From Streptomyces sp. NBC_01237 (GTDB lineage Bacteria; Actinomycetota; Actinomycetes; Streptomycetales; Streptomycetaceae), in contig NZ_CP108509.1 in NCBI RefSeq assembly GCF_035917275.1, positions 992,001-1,056,000 of the forward strand: a stretch of DNA of 64,000 nucleotides, written 5' to 3'. Positions 33,705 to 42,713 of the stretch are shown in pieces. How positions within the stretch are numbered: the first letter of the stretch is position 1; each line of letters starts with the position of its first letter. The position numbers were made by a program, and so were the translations under genes. The notes under the pieces are model-generated. The model was not told the DNA's origin. It worked only from the letters and a program-made list of their open reading frames with translations, and made no database searches.

Positions 33705-34814
33705 GTGTCTGTGACCCCCTACCGTGTCCTGTTCGTCGGCGCGGGCAACATCGTCCGCGCCGTCCATATGCCGGCCTTCCTCGCACACGCCCCGGACTTC
33801 ACGGTGGTCGGCGCCGTCGACGCCGACGCGGAGGCCGCCCGCTCCTTCGCCGCGGACTTCGCACTCCCCCATCACTCCACCGACCTCCACGCCGCCCTGC
33901 GCGAGGTGCGTCCCGATCTCGTGGTCATCGCCTCCCCGCCCGTCGCCCATCGCGAACAGACCGTCGCCGCACTGGAGGCCGGGGCCTGGGTGTGGTGCGA
34001 GAAGCCGCCCGCGCTCAGCCTGGCGGAGTACGACGCGATGACCTCCGCCGAGGGCGAGGCGGGGCCGTACGCCCCGATCGTGTTCCAGCACCGGTTCGGA
34101 TCGGGCGCCGAGCACGCGAAGGCGCTGATCGCCTCGGGCGGGCTGGGGGCCCCGCTCGTCGCCCACTGCCAGACCACCTGGTACCGCGACGACGCCTACT
34201 ACGCGGTCCCCTGGCGCGGAAAGTGGGCCACCGAGGGCGCGGGCCCGGCGATGGGGCTCGGCATCCACCAGATCGACCTGATGCTCGAACTCCTCGGGGA
34301 CTGGGCGGAGATCCGGGCGATGGCGGGCCGACTGGCCCGTGACACCGAGACCGACGACGTGACCACCGCGACCGTGCGCTTCGCCTCCGGCGCCCTCGCC
34401 ACCGTCGTCAACAGTGCCCTCTCGCCCCGCCAGGTCAGCCATCTGCGGATCGACCTGCGCGACGCCACGATCGAGCTGAACCATCTGTACGGGTACGGCA
34501 ACGGAGACTGGACCTACACCCCGGCGCCCGGTGTGGACCCCGCCCGTACGGCCGCCCGGTCCACGCCCGCCGAGGACATCCCCAGCTCGCACGGCGCCCA
34601 ACTGCGTTCGCTGCTGGCCGACATGCGGGCGGGGCGGCGGCCCCGGGCGAGCGCCGGGGACGGGCGCCGTTCCCTGGAGCTGATCACCGCCATGTACAAG
34701 GCGGCCCTGACCGGAGCCACGGTGCTCGCCGGTGAGATCGTCCCGGGCGACCCGTTCTACACGGCGCTGCACGGCTCCGTACCGGGCTGGGCCCCCGAGG
34801 GGTCCGGGCGATGA
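33705..34814 (+). CDS. Gfo/Idh/MocA-family NAD(P)-dependent sugar dehydrogenase
   Basis: A 369-aa oxidoreductase: Rossmann start YRVLFVGAGNIVRAVHMPAFLAHAPDFTVVGAVDADAEAARSFA, then WCEKPPALSLAEYD with the family EKP motif, then the GLGIHQIDLMLELLGDW segment with the catalytic His of H-x2-D type. The family acts on sugars, inositols and their keto forms, including 3-keto-glycoside chemistry. Start GTG 33705 has a weak TGGACGG before it; an ATG at 33660 is in frame but touches the operator. The stop overlaps the next gene (ATGA). Confidence 0.82.
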   Translation: MSVTPYRVLFVGAGNIVRAVHMPAFLAHAPDFTVVGAVDADAEAARSFAADFALPHHSTDLHAALREVRPDLVVIASPPVAHREQTVAALEAGAWVWCEKPPALSLAEYDAMTSAEGEAGPYAPIVFQHRFGSGAEHAKALIASGGLGAPLVAHCQTTWYRDDAYYAVPWRGKWATEGAGPAMGLGIHQIDLMLELLGDWAEIRAMAGRLARDTETDDVTTATVRFASGALATVVNSALSPRQVSHLRIDLRDATIELNHLYGYGNGDWTYTPAPGVDPARTAARSTPAEDIPSSHGAQLRSLLADMRAGRRPRASAGDGRRSLELITAMYKAALTGATVLAGEIVPGDPFYTALHGSVPGWAPEGSGR

Positions 34815-35521
34815 CGGACACCACCCGGGCTCTGCTGCTCACCTTCGACGACCGGCACCTACGCGAGTGGGCCGCCGCCGCGCCGCTGCTGCGCCGGTAC
34901 GGCTCCCGGGTCACCTTCTTCGTCTGCGAGCCCGACCGGCTCGACCGCGAGGACCGGCGGCTGCTGCACCGGCTCGCGGACGACGGCCACACCATCGGCT
35001 GCCACGGCCTGCGGCACGAACGGGCGCCCGAGTTCGTCGCCGCGCACGGCGCAGGCGCCTATCTCCGCCGCGAGGTCCTGCCCGCGCTGGAGGAGCTGCG
35101 CCGCCTCGGCTTCGCGCCCAGGAGCTTCGCCTACCCGTGCAGCGCCCGTGACGACGGCACCGACCGGCTGCTGCTCGGCCTCTTCGAGCGGCTGCGCGGC
35201 GGCGTACCCGCCGACCGGCGCGCCGATCCGGCGCTCGCGGCCGACCTGCGCGTTCCCGCCGCGGACCTCGCGGACCGGCGGGTGCTGCTCGGCTGCTCGG
35301 TGGACTCCGGGCGCGGGCCCGTCGCGTACGGCCACGATCTGACCGGCATCGAGGCGACGCTGCGCACGACGGCCGAGGACGGCGGTGTCTCCACGCTGTA
35401 CGCCCACTGCATCGCCGAGGCGCACGAGGCCAACCATGTGGCGCCCGCGCGGCTGGAGGCGCTCCTGGCCCTCGCCGACGATCTGTCACTGCCCTGCGTG
35501 GGCTTCGACGAGCTCCCCTGA
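34811..35521 (+). CDS. Polysaccharide-deacetylase-fold protein (NodB-like), cytoplasmic
   Basis: A 236-aa NodB-homology protein: LLLTFDDRHLREW supplies the catalytic/metal Asp pair, DDGHTIGCHGLRHE carries the HxxxH metal motif, and FAYPCSARDDGTDRLL follows. There is no signal peptide, and it is translationally coupled to the Gfo/Idh/MocA gene. In this setting it may deacetylate an imported N-acetyl or O-acetyl sugar. A fully functional active site is probable, since both metal motifs are kept. Confidence 0.78.
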   Translation: MTDTTRALLLTFDDRHLREWAAAAPLLRRYGSRVTFFVCEPDRLDREDRRLLHRLADDGHTIGCHGLRHERAPEFVAAHGAGAYLRREVLPALEELRRLGFAPRSFAYPCSARDDGTDRLLLGLFERLRGGVPADRRADPALAADLRVPAADLADRRVLLGCSVDSGRGPVAYGHDLTGIEATLRTTAEDGGVSTLYAHCIAEAHEANHVAPARLEALLALADDLSLPCVGFDELP

Positions 35522-35602
35522 CCGCTCGCCGGCCGACGCGTCCCCCCGTTCCCACCACTTCTCCCTTCCCCTCACTCCCCTCAGCCCGGAAGAGGCTTCG
35601 CC

Positions 35603-38600
35603 ATGCATGACGACCGCACACTGACCGAGGAACGCCTGGACCGGGTCCTGCGCGAGCGCATACGGCCCGCCGTCCATCCGCGGACCGCGCCGCTGGACAT
35701 CGAGGTCTGGCACGCCCCCGGCGAACCGGTCCCGTTCACCGAGGCGGTGAACGCCCCCTACAAGCCCGGCGCGGTCGGCGACGACTGGGGGCCCGCGTGG
35801 GGCACCAGCTGGTTCAAGGTCAGCGGACGGGTCCCCGCCGACTGGGCCGGACTGACCGTCGAAGCGGTGATCGACCTCGGGTTCGCCCGGGACCGGCCCG
35901 GCTTCTCCGCGGAAGCCCTCGCCCACCGGCCGGACGGAAGCGTCGTGAAGGCCCTCAACCCGCGCAACACCTGGCTGCGCGTGGGGGAACGGGTCTCGGG
36001 CGGCGAGCAGTTCACGTACTACCTGGAGGCCGCCGCCAACCCCGAGCTCCTGGAAGGGGTCAGTGCGCTCGGCGACCGGGAGACCGCGGGCAGCGAGCCG
36101 CTGTACCGGGTCGAGCGGATGGATGTCGCCGTCTTCGACCGGCAGGTGTGGGAGCTGGTCCAGGACCTGGAGGTGCTCGACCAGCTGATGCGGCAGCTGC
36201 CGGTCGGCTCGGCGCGCCGCTGGGAGATCCTGCGCGCCGTCGAACGCTGCCTGGACGCGCTGGATCTCGACGGCGTCAACGCCACCGCCACCGCCGCCCG
36301 TGAGCAGCTCCGGCAGGTGCTGGCCTCACCGGCGAACGCGTCGGCGCACCGGCTCTCCGCGGTGGGCCACGCCCATATCGACTCGGCGTGGCTGTGGCCG
36401 CTCCGGGAGACCGTGCGCAAGGTCGCGCGCACCACCTCGAATGTGGTGGCGCTGATGGACGACCACCCGGAGTTCGTCTTCGCCATGTCGCAGGCGCAGC
36501 AGCTCGACTGGCTGCGGGAGCATCAGCCGGCGCTGTACGAGCGGGTCAAGGAGAAGGTCGCGGCCGGGCAGTTCGTGCCGGTGGGCGGGATGTGGGTGGA
36601 GTCGGACACCAATATGCCCGGGTCGGAGGCGCTGGCCCGGCAGTTCGTGTACGGCAAGCGCTTCTTCCTGGAGGAGTTCGGGGTGGAGACGCGGGAGGTG
36701 TGGCTGCCCGACTCGTTCGGCTACTCGGCCGCTCTGCCGCAGTTGGTGGCGCTCTCCGGCTCGCGCTGGTTCCTGACCCAGAAGATCTCGTGGAACACGA
36801 CCAACCCCTTCCCGCACCACTCCTTCCTGTGGGAGGGGCTGGACGGCACCCGGGTGTTCACGCACTTCCCGCCGGTGGACACCTATGTGGCCGAGCTGTC
36901 CGGCGAGGAGCTGGCGCACGCCGAGGAGAACTTCCGGGACAAGGGCGGCGCCACCCGCTCGCTGGTCCCGTTCGGCTGGGGGGACGGCGGTGGCGGTCCC
37001 ACCCGCGAGATGCTGGCGCGTGCCGAGCGGCTGGCGGACCTGGAGGGCTCACCGCGGGTGACGATCGAGACGCCCGCGGAGTTCTTCGCCGCCGCCGAGG
37101 CGGAGTACACCGGGCCGCCGGTGTGGCTGGGTGAGCTGTACCTGGAGCTGCACCGGGGCACGTACACCTCGCAGGCACGGACCAAGCAGGGCAACCGGCG
37201 CAGCGAGCATCTGCTGCGGGAGGCCGAGCTGTGGGCGGCCACCGCCGCCGTACGGACCGGCTTCCGCTATCCGCGGGCGGAGCTGGACCGGATATGGAAG
37301 AGCGTGCTGCTGCACCAGTTCCACGACATCCTGCCCGGCTCGTCGATCGCCTGGGTGCACCGCGAGGCGGAGGCCACGTACGCCCGGATCGCCGAGGAGC
37401 TGGAAGCGGTGATCGACGCGGCGCAGCGGGCGCTCGCCGGGTCGTCCGACGGTGGCGGCACGGTCGTGTTCAACGGTGCTCCGCACGCGCGTGCGGGTAT
37501 CGCGGCGGGTGGCGGCACCCTGCGCGAGTCCGTGGAGGAGCCGGTGGAGATCGAGGAGTACGACGGTGGTTTCCGGCTCGACAACGGACTTCTGCGGGTC
37601 ACCGTCGACGCCCGTGGTCTGGTGGTCTCGGCCGTCGATCTGGCGACCGGCCGCGAGAGCGTGGCCCCCGGCTGTGCGGCCAACCTGCTCCAGATCCACC
37701 CGGATCTGCCCAACCGCTGGGACGCGTGGGACGTCGACTCCTTCTACCGCAACACGGTGACGGATCTGACGGGGGCCGATTCGGTGCGCCGCGTCGGCGG
37801 GGGCGTCGAGGTGGTGCGCAGTTTCGGGTCGTCCCGCGTCACCCAGCTGCTGACGCTGCGGGCCGGGGCGCGGCGCCTGGACATCGACACCGAGGTCGAC
37901 TGGCACGAGCGGGAGAAGTTCCTCAAGGCGGCCTTCCCCCTCGACGTACGTGCCGATCACTCCACGGCGGAGACGCAGTTCGGGCATGTCCAGCGTCCGA
38001 CGCACACCAACACCAGTTGGGAGGCTGCCAAGTTCGAGATCTGCGCGCATCGCTTCCTGCATGTCGGGGAGCCGGGCTGGGGTGCGGCGCTGCTGAACGA
38101 TTCGACGTACGGCCATGATGTGACCCGTACGGTCCGCGAGGACGGTTCCACCACGACCACGGTGCGGCTGTCGCTGCTGCGGGCCCCGCGCTATCCGGAC
38201 CCGGCGACGGACCAGGGTGTGCACCGGCTGCGCTATGCGCTGCTGCCGGGGGCGACGATCGGCGACGCGGTGCGCGAGGGCTGGCAGTTCAGCCTGCCGG
38301 AGCGCCGGGTGCCGGGCACCGACGAGGTGGCGCCGCTGGTCTCGCTGGACGGTGACGCGGTGGTCGCCACGGCGGTGAAGCTGGCCGACGACGGCAGCGG
38401 GGACGTGGTCGTCCGGGTCCACGAGGCACACGGCGGACGGGCCACCGCACGTCTGAGCGCCGGCTTCCCGCTGGCCTCGGCGACGGTGACCGATCTGCTG
38501 GAACGCCCCCTGGACGGTGAGCGGGTCACCGTCCAGGGGGACGTGGTGGAGCTGGTGCTGCGCCCGTTCCAGATCCTGACGCTGCGCCTGGCGGTCGCCG

Positions 38601-38611
38601 CGGCGGGCTGA
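35603..38611 (+). CDS. GH38 alpha-mannosidase
   Basis: A 1002-aa glycoside hydrolase family 38 enzyme. Residues about 254-265 VGHAHIDSAWLWPLRET hold the zinc-binding His256 and Asp260 region, and MWVESDTNMPGSEALARQ holds the likely nucleophile Asp335. It also has FGYSAALPQL, ISWNTTNPFPHHSFLWEGLDG and LHQFHDILPGSSIAWVHREAE. The C-terminal half is beta-rich, as in the family. No signal peptide, so it acts on imported alpha-mannosides. ATG 35603 follows GGAAGAGG. Last gene of the LacI-operator operon; its stop is six bases deep in a stem shared with the convergent esterase. Confidence 0.9.
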   Translation: MHDDRTLTEERLDRVLRERIRPAVHPRTAPLDIEVWHAPGEPVPFTEAVNAPYKPGAVGDDWGPAWGTSWFKVSGRVPADWAGLTVEAVIDLGFARDRPGFSAEALAHRPDGSVVKALNPRNTWLRVGERVSGGEQFTYYLEAAANPELLEGVSALGDRETAGSEPLYRVERMDVAVFDRQVWELVQDLEVLDQLMRQLPVGSARRWEILRAVERCLDALDLDGVNATATAAREQLRQVLASPANASAHRLSAVGHAHIDSAWLWPLRETVRKVARTTSNVVALMDDHPEFVFAMSQAQQLDWLREHQPALYERVKEKVAAGQFVPVGGMWVESDTNMPGSEALARQFVYGKRFFLEEFGVETREVWLPDSFGYSAALPQLVALSGSRWFLTQKISWNTTNPFPHHSFLWEGLDGTRVFTHFPPVDTYVAELSGEELAHAEENFRDKGGATRSLVPFGWGDGGGGPTREMLARAERLADLEGSPRVTIETPAEFFAAAEAEYTGPPVWLGELYLELHRGTYTSQARTKQGNRRSEHLLREAELWAATAAVRTGFRYPRAELDRIWKSVLLHQFHDILPGSSIAWVHREAEATYARIAEELEAVIDAAQRALAGSSDGGGTVVFNGAPHARAGIAAGGGTLRESVEEPVEIEEYDGGFRLDNGLLRVTVDARGLVVSAVDLATGRESVAPGCAANLLQIHPDLPNRWDAWDVDSFYRNTVTDLTGADSVRRVGGGVEVVRSFGSSRVTQLLTLRAGARRLDIDTEVDWHEREKFLKAAFPLDVRADHSTAETQFGHVQRPTHTNTSWEAAKFEICAHRFLHVGEPGWGAALLNDSTYGHDVTRTVREDGSTTTTVRLSLLRAPRYPDPATDQGVHRLRYALLPGATIGDAVREGWQFSLPERRVPGTDEVAPLVSLDGDAVVATAVKLADDGSGDVVVRVHEAHGGRATARLSAGFPLASATVTDLLERPLDGERVTVQGDVVELVLRPFQILTLRLAVAAAG

Positions 38612-38627
38612 GCGGGCCCCGGCTCAG
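38608..38627. terminator. Small convergent hairpin embracing both stop codons
   Basis: CTGAGC (38608-38613) and GCTCAG (38622-38627) pair around an 8-base G/C loop. The stem contains the stop codons of the mannosidase (+) and the esterase (-). Only six base pairs, so a weak terminator at best. Confidence 0.4.
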
Positions 38628-39598
38628 GAATCGCGGTCCAGCAGCGCCGGAACGCGGCGCAGCTGGACCGCTTCCTGGAACATGGCCCCGCCCTCGTGAC
38701 CGTTGAACGGGTACACCTCGATCTCCTTCTCACCCCGGTACGCGTTGTACGCGGCGAAGACCGTGGACGGCGGGCAGGTCTGGTCCTGGAGGGCGACGGA
38801 GAAGAGCGCGGGGGCGTTGCCCCGGGCTGCGAACGACACCCCGTCGAAGTACGACAGGGTGCGCAGCACGTTCTCCTCCTTGCCGCGGTGCACCTTGAGG
38901 TAGCGGGCTATCTCGGAGTACGGGTTGGCGTCGGTGAGGGTGACGGCCCGCCCGAAGTGGCAGAGGAAGGGTACGTCGGCGGAGACGGCCGCCAGATCGG
39001 GGACGAGCCCGCCGACCGCGAGGGCGAGGCCGCCGCCCTGGCTGCCGCCGAGCGCCACGGTGCGGGCGGGGTCGGCGAGGGGATGGGTGCGGGCCGCCTC
39101 GACGGCGCGTACGGCGTCGGCGTAGACCCGGCGGTAGTAGTAGCTCTCCGGGGCCTCGATGCCCCGGGTCATGAACCCCGCGTGGGAGGGGCCGGAGCCG
39201 ACCGGATCGGGGGTGTCCCCGACGTTGCCGCCGCTGCCCTGGCCCCGCACGTCCATGACGAAGTGGGCGAAGCCCGCCAGCGGCCACAGGCCCCAGCAGT
39301 GCGGCAGGCTGCGGCCGCCGTTGTAGCCGTGGAACTGGACGACGAGCGGGAGCGGGCCTTCGGCGTGCGCGGGGGCGCTGAACCAGCCCTTGACCGGGTG
39401 GCCGCCGTAGCCCGCGAAGGTGGTGTCCCAGACGCGCAGGCCGGTCAGCGGGGTGTCGACGGGTTCGAAGGTGATGCCGGGCCGGTGGGCGCGGGTCTCG
39501 GTCAGGGTGGTGGACCAGAAGGCGTCGAAGTCGTCGGGTTCCTCGATCCGGGGCCGGTAGTCGCGCAGTTCGTCGAGAGGCAGGTCGAACAGGGCCAT
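38624..39598 (-). CDS. Acetylxylan esterase/cephalosporin-C deacetylase family (AXE1), copy 2
   Basis: A 324-aa CE7-type esterase starting MALFDLPLDELRDYRPRIEEPDDFDAFWSTTL, nearly the same as copy 1 at 19275-20249 through the catalytic regions: VRGQGSG, GGSQGGG nucleophile, NGHEGGAMF histidine. It has no signal peptide and should remove acetyl groups from imported oligosaccharides. It sits downstream of the glycosidase/transporter operon in the same direction, 142 bp after the hydrolase gene with a hairpin between. Membership of the glycan locus makes this copy the more likely catabolic enzyme of the two. Confidence 0.86.
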   Translation of the reverse strand: MALFDLPLDELRDYRPRIEEPDDFDAFWSTTLTETRAHRPGITFEPVDTPLTGLRVWDTTFAGYGGHPVKGWFSAPAHAEGPLPLVVQFHGYNGGRSLPHCWGLWPLAGFAHFVMDVRGQGSGGNVGDTPDPVGSGPSHAGFMTRGIEAPESYYYRRVYADAVRAVEAARTHPLADPARTVALGGSQGGGLALAVGGLVPDLAAVSADVPFLCHFGRAVTLTDANPYSEIARYLKVHRGKEENVLRTLSYFDGVSFAARGNAPALFSVALQDQTCPPSTVFAAYNAYRGEKEIEVYPFNGHEGGAMFQEAVQLRRVPALLDRDS

Positions 39599-39668
39599 GG
39601 TGTCGTGCGTCTCCTCATGGGTGGTGCGTGATGACGGGTTCGGTTTTGGTGGTACGGCATGGAGCAGC

Positions 39669-39700
39669 GGGGCCGGGTGCTGTCAGGTGCACCCGGCCCC
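39669..39700 (-). terminator. Hairpin after the secreted glycosidase gene
   Basis: GGGGCCGGGTGC (39669-39680) pairs with GCACCCGGCCCC (39689-39700), a 12-bp stem with an 8-base loop, 40 bases past the minus-strand stop at 39740. Confidence 0.65.
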
Positions 39701-39739
39701 GCCGGTTCTTGGGGAGCGGTCCGTCTGCCGGCCGCCCGG

Positions 39740-42544
39740 TCAGTCGGTCAGCTGGACGGCCCGCAGGCCGGTGGCGCTCTTGGAGTTGTTGGCGATGGAG
39801 GCGCCCCACTCGAACCAGCCGCGGCCCCGTCCGTCATTGTCGGCGTCGTTGACGACGAAGCCGAGTCCGATGGAGGCGGCCGGCTTGCCGCCGAGGCCGA
39901 GGGAGGCCCAGGGGACCGTCACCGTGTAGCGGGTGGTGGTGCCTTCACGGGTGATTTGGGCGGTCGCACCGGGGGTGATTCCCTCGCTCTGGCCGGCGGG
40001 CGGCCGCCAGGTGTACACCTGGGGCTTGCCCCCGACGAGCGAGGCGCCGACCTCGACGTACTGACGGCTGCGGCCCGGCACCTCGGGGGTGACGGCGAAC
40101 TGGAGGCTGTCGCCCTGCCACATGTTCTCCGCGCCGGTCGCGGGCTGGTACAGGACGTTGTCGGTGAACTCGCCCTTCAGGACGAGCCCGGCGTCGGTGT
40201 ACTGCGGGCGCAGGGAGCCGGAGAGGTCGGCCTCGCCCTGGTAGCCGCCCGCGTACTTCTTGCCGGCGTGGGTGGTCAGGTCGATGGGCGTGGTGGTGCT
40301 GGTTCCGGCCGGCTGGACCGCGCCCCAGCCGTTCCAGGCGCCCACGGGGTTCCTGGCGCCGTCGGGGGTGCTGACGTAGGCGGCCGTCCAGTAGCGGTTC
40401 CACGGCTTCACGTTGCGCGCGTCCACCGTGTACGCGACCTTGTTCTCGGCGCCCACCTTGATCGGCCCGTCGATGGTGCCCCGGTCCAGAAACGCGGTGT
40501 CCTGGTTGACCTGCCACTCCAGCTTGCTGAGGTCGAGCGCGGAGCGGGCCCGGTTGTTGGTGACGGTGACCTTCAGTGCGGCGGCGAAGGGTGCCGCCTT
40601 CTTCACCACCGGGTCGAAGGTGACCTCCGTCGGGGGCACCACCTCGGTGTCGGTGGTGATCCGGCCGAAGTTGACCGGGCCGAGTCCGACGGTACCGCTG
40701 ACCGAACGTGTGCCGGTCAGTGCGGAGGTGGGCAGGTCGATGGTCGTGCGGGTCACGGCGCCGGGCTTCGCCGTCACCCGGTAGGTCTTTCCGGCGATGC
40801 GGAAGTCGAGCAACGGCGAGACCGCGGGCTGTCCCTTGGTGCGGTCGGTTTTGAGCACCGCGGTGACGGACTCCTCCGTGTTGGTGCGCTCGGGGAGTTC
40901 GAGGGAGAAGGAGGGGGCGGCGACGGCCTTGACCGCGCTCACCGTGCCCTTGACGTACAGCACCTTGCCGTCGACGCCGAGCTGCACCTTGCCGCCGACC
41001 GGGACGTAGGTCTTCGCCCGGCCCAGCTGGTCGGTGACGGTGACCGGTCCGGTGGCCGAGAGCTGGACGGTGCCCGGTGTCGCGGCCGTCGTGTACAGCG
41101 CGCGGACGGTGGAGGTGCCGGTGCCGAAGCGGTACGAGCGGACGTCGGCGGACCCGGCGTCGTCACGGCCCGCGAAGGCGCGGCCCGCGAGCTGGCGGAT
41201 CAGGACGCTCTCGGTGACGACGGACTGCTTGGGCTGCCAGGCCACGACACCGGTGGTGGGCCGCTTGAACGCGCCGAAGTTGTGTTCCTTGTTGTTGGCG
41301 TCGGTGCCGTCGTTGGTGAGGTCGTACCAGTAGTAGCGGTCGACGCCGGAGGCGAACGAGAAGATCTGGGCGCGCGGCACATAGGCGGCCTGCGCGGCCT
41401 GGCTGACGCCGTCGGCGTGGGTGGGGTAGCCGTTCTCGGTCATCCACAGCGGGAAGTCCTCGCCGCCCGCCGCGTCCAGATCGGCCCGCACCTGCGGCAG
41501 TTTCGCCAGGGCCTGCTCGGGCGGGCTCGGGTAGCCGTAGTGGTGGACGCTGAGGGCGTCCATGTAGTCCAGGCCCTTGAGCGCGTAGAGCCGCTTCAGC
41601 CAGTCGGTCTGGAGGCCGGCCAGTCCCCCGCCGACCACGGTGGCGTCCGGGACCTTGGCGTGCACCTTGCCGTAGCTCGCCTTGAGCATCTGGAGGTAGC
41701 AGTCGGCGGTGATGCCGCAGGTGCCGTTGTTGAAGCCGGTCGAGTTGTACTCGTTGTAGATCTCGACCTCCTTCGAGGACTGCTGGTACTTCTCCACGAT
41801 GCCCGCGGTGTACTTCCCGTACGCGTCCAGCGCGGCCGCCGAGGCGGGCGTCCTGTTGTTGTCGTAGTGGGGGTTGCGGTAGCCGGAGATCGGCAGGGAG
41901 ACCAGGCCCAGGCTCTTGGCGTACGGGATGTGCTGGTCGGTGCTGTAGTTGCTCCAGGCGTACTGGCCCGGGGTCTTCTCGATCGCGCTCCAGTTGATGT
42001 CGGACCGGATCCCGTGCATCCCCATCAGCTTGACCGAGCGCAGCAGCTTCTGGTCGTCGCCGTCGTTCCACCCGTAGTGGATGCCGGTGCCGAAGCGCGG
42101 GTCCTTCTGCTCATGGCCGGCGAGCGCGGTCACCACGCCGAAGTTCACCGTGCGGGTCGTGGTACCGGCACTCGCCGTGAGCGTGTAGTAGCCGTTGCCC
42201 AGCTGGGTGGCGTCCACGGTGGCCGTGCCGCCCGTCACCGGCGCGGTGCCGGAGGCCACGGTCACCCCCTGGTCGTCGACGGCCTTCCAGACCACCGAGG
42301 TCTGGTCGGAGGTGAGGGCGATCTTCGCCTGGCCCTTGACGAAGAACAGGTCGGGCGAGGTGACGGTGAGTGTGGCCGCGGCCGCCGCCGCGTGGGCGGA
42401 CGGTGCGCTGCCGGGCAGCGGCGCGGCCACCAGCAGGCAGCCGAGCAGGGCCGCGGCGCTGCCCCAGGCGGCGGGATGCCCGGAACGGCCCATTACTCTG
42501 GCCCGTGCCAGGGGTCCGGACCGGATCGTGCCGTTCTGTTCCAT
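39740..42544 (-). CDS. Secreted clan-A-type glycoside hydrolase with a CBM9-like C-terminus
   Basis: A 934-aa exported enzyme. The N-terminus has a long signal peptide ending PLPGSAPSAHAAAAAA. Residues about 60-110 look like an Ig-like domain. The TIM barrel (about 115-440) has the retaining clan-A pair: acid/base Glu265 in EIYNEYNS and nucleophile Glu370 in LWMTENGYPT, with HHYGYPSP between, most like GH39/GH5-related families. Beta-sandwich regions follow, and the last 190 residues (NMWQGDSLQFAVTPE...GWFEWGASI) resemble a CBM9/DOMON-type carbohydrate-binding module. ATG 42544 follows AGAGGA. Likely cleaves the polysaccharide outside the cell before uptake. Confidence 0.8.
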   Translation of the reverse strand: MEQNGTIRSGPLARARVMGRSGHPAAWGSAAALLGCLLVAAPLPGSAPSAHAAAAAATLTVTSPDLFFVKGQAKIALTSDQTSVVWKAVDDQGVTVASGTAPVTGGTATVDATQLGNGYYTLTASAGTTTRTVNFGVVTALAGHEQKDPRFGTGIHYGWNDGDDQKLLRSVKLMGMHGIRSDINWSAIEKTPGQYAWSNYSTDQHIPYAKSLGLVSLPISGYRNPHYDNNRTPASAAALDAYGKYTAGIVEKYQQSSKEVEIYNEYNSTGFNNGTCGITADCYLQMLKASYGKVHAKVPDATVVGGGLAGLQTDWLKRLYALKGLDYMDALSVHHYGYPSPPEQALAKLPQVRADLDAAGGEDFPLWMTENGYPTHADGVSQAAQAAYVPRAQIFSFASGVDRYYWYDLTNDGTDANNKEHNFGAFKRPTTGVVAWQPKQSVVTESVLIRQLAGRAFAGRDDAGSADVRSYRFGTGTSTVRALYTTAATPGTVQLSATGPVTVTDQLGRAKTYVPVGGKVQLGVDGKVLYVKGTVSAVKAVAAPSFSLELPERTNTEESVTAVLKTDRTKGQPAVSPLLDFRIAGKTYRVTAKPGAVTRTTIDLPTSALTGTRSVSGTVGLGPVNFGRITTDTEVVPPTEVTFDPVVKKAAPFAAALKVTVTNNRARSALDLSKLEWQVNQDTAFLDRGTIDGPIKVGAENKVAYTVDARNVKPWNRYWTAAYVSTPDGARNPVGAWNGWGAVQPAGTSTTTPIDLTTHAGKKYAGGYQGEADLSGSLRPQYTDAGLVLKGEFTDNVLYQPATGAENMWQGDSLQFAVTPEVPGRSRQYVEVGASLVGGKPQVYTWRPPAGQSEGITPGATAQITREGTTTRYTVTVPWASLGLGGKPAASIGLGFVVNDADNDGRGRGWFEWGASIANNSKSATGLRAVQLTD

Positions 42545-42600
42545 CGAGGTGTCCTCTCGATCGGATCGGTGCGGTGCGTCCGACGTGGTTCCCGGGCGGT

Positions 42601-42637
42601 GGTGTGCTCCGTCGGCTGTACCCCGGCGGAGCACACC
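42601..42637 (-). terminator. Intra-operon hairpin between permease and secreted hydrolase genes
   Basis: GGTGTGCTCCGTCG (42601-42614) pairs with CGGCGGAGCACACC (42624-42637), 14 bp with one G-U pair and a 9-base loop. It lies in the 169-bp gap after the permease genes in the minus direction. It may lower read-through to the hydrolase or stabilise the 3' end of the transporter message. Confidence 0.5.
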
Positions 42638-42713
42638 GGTCCGGGCCTTCGGCGCGCACCGCTGCCGCCGCCGGCCTGCGCGGAGCGGTTCCGCGCCTGT
42701 TCCCGGGTGGATC

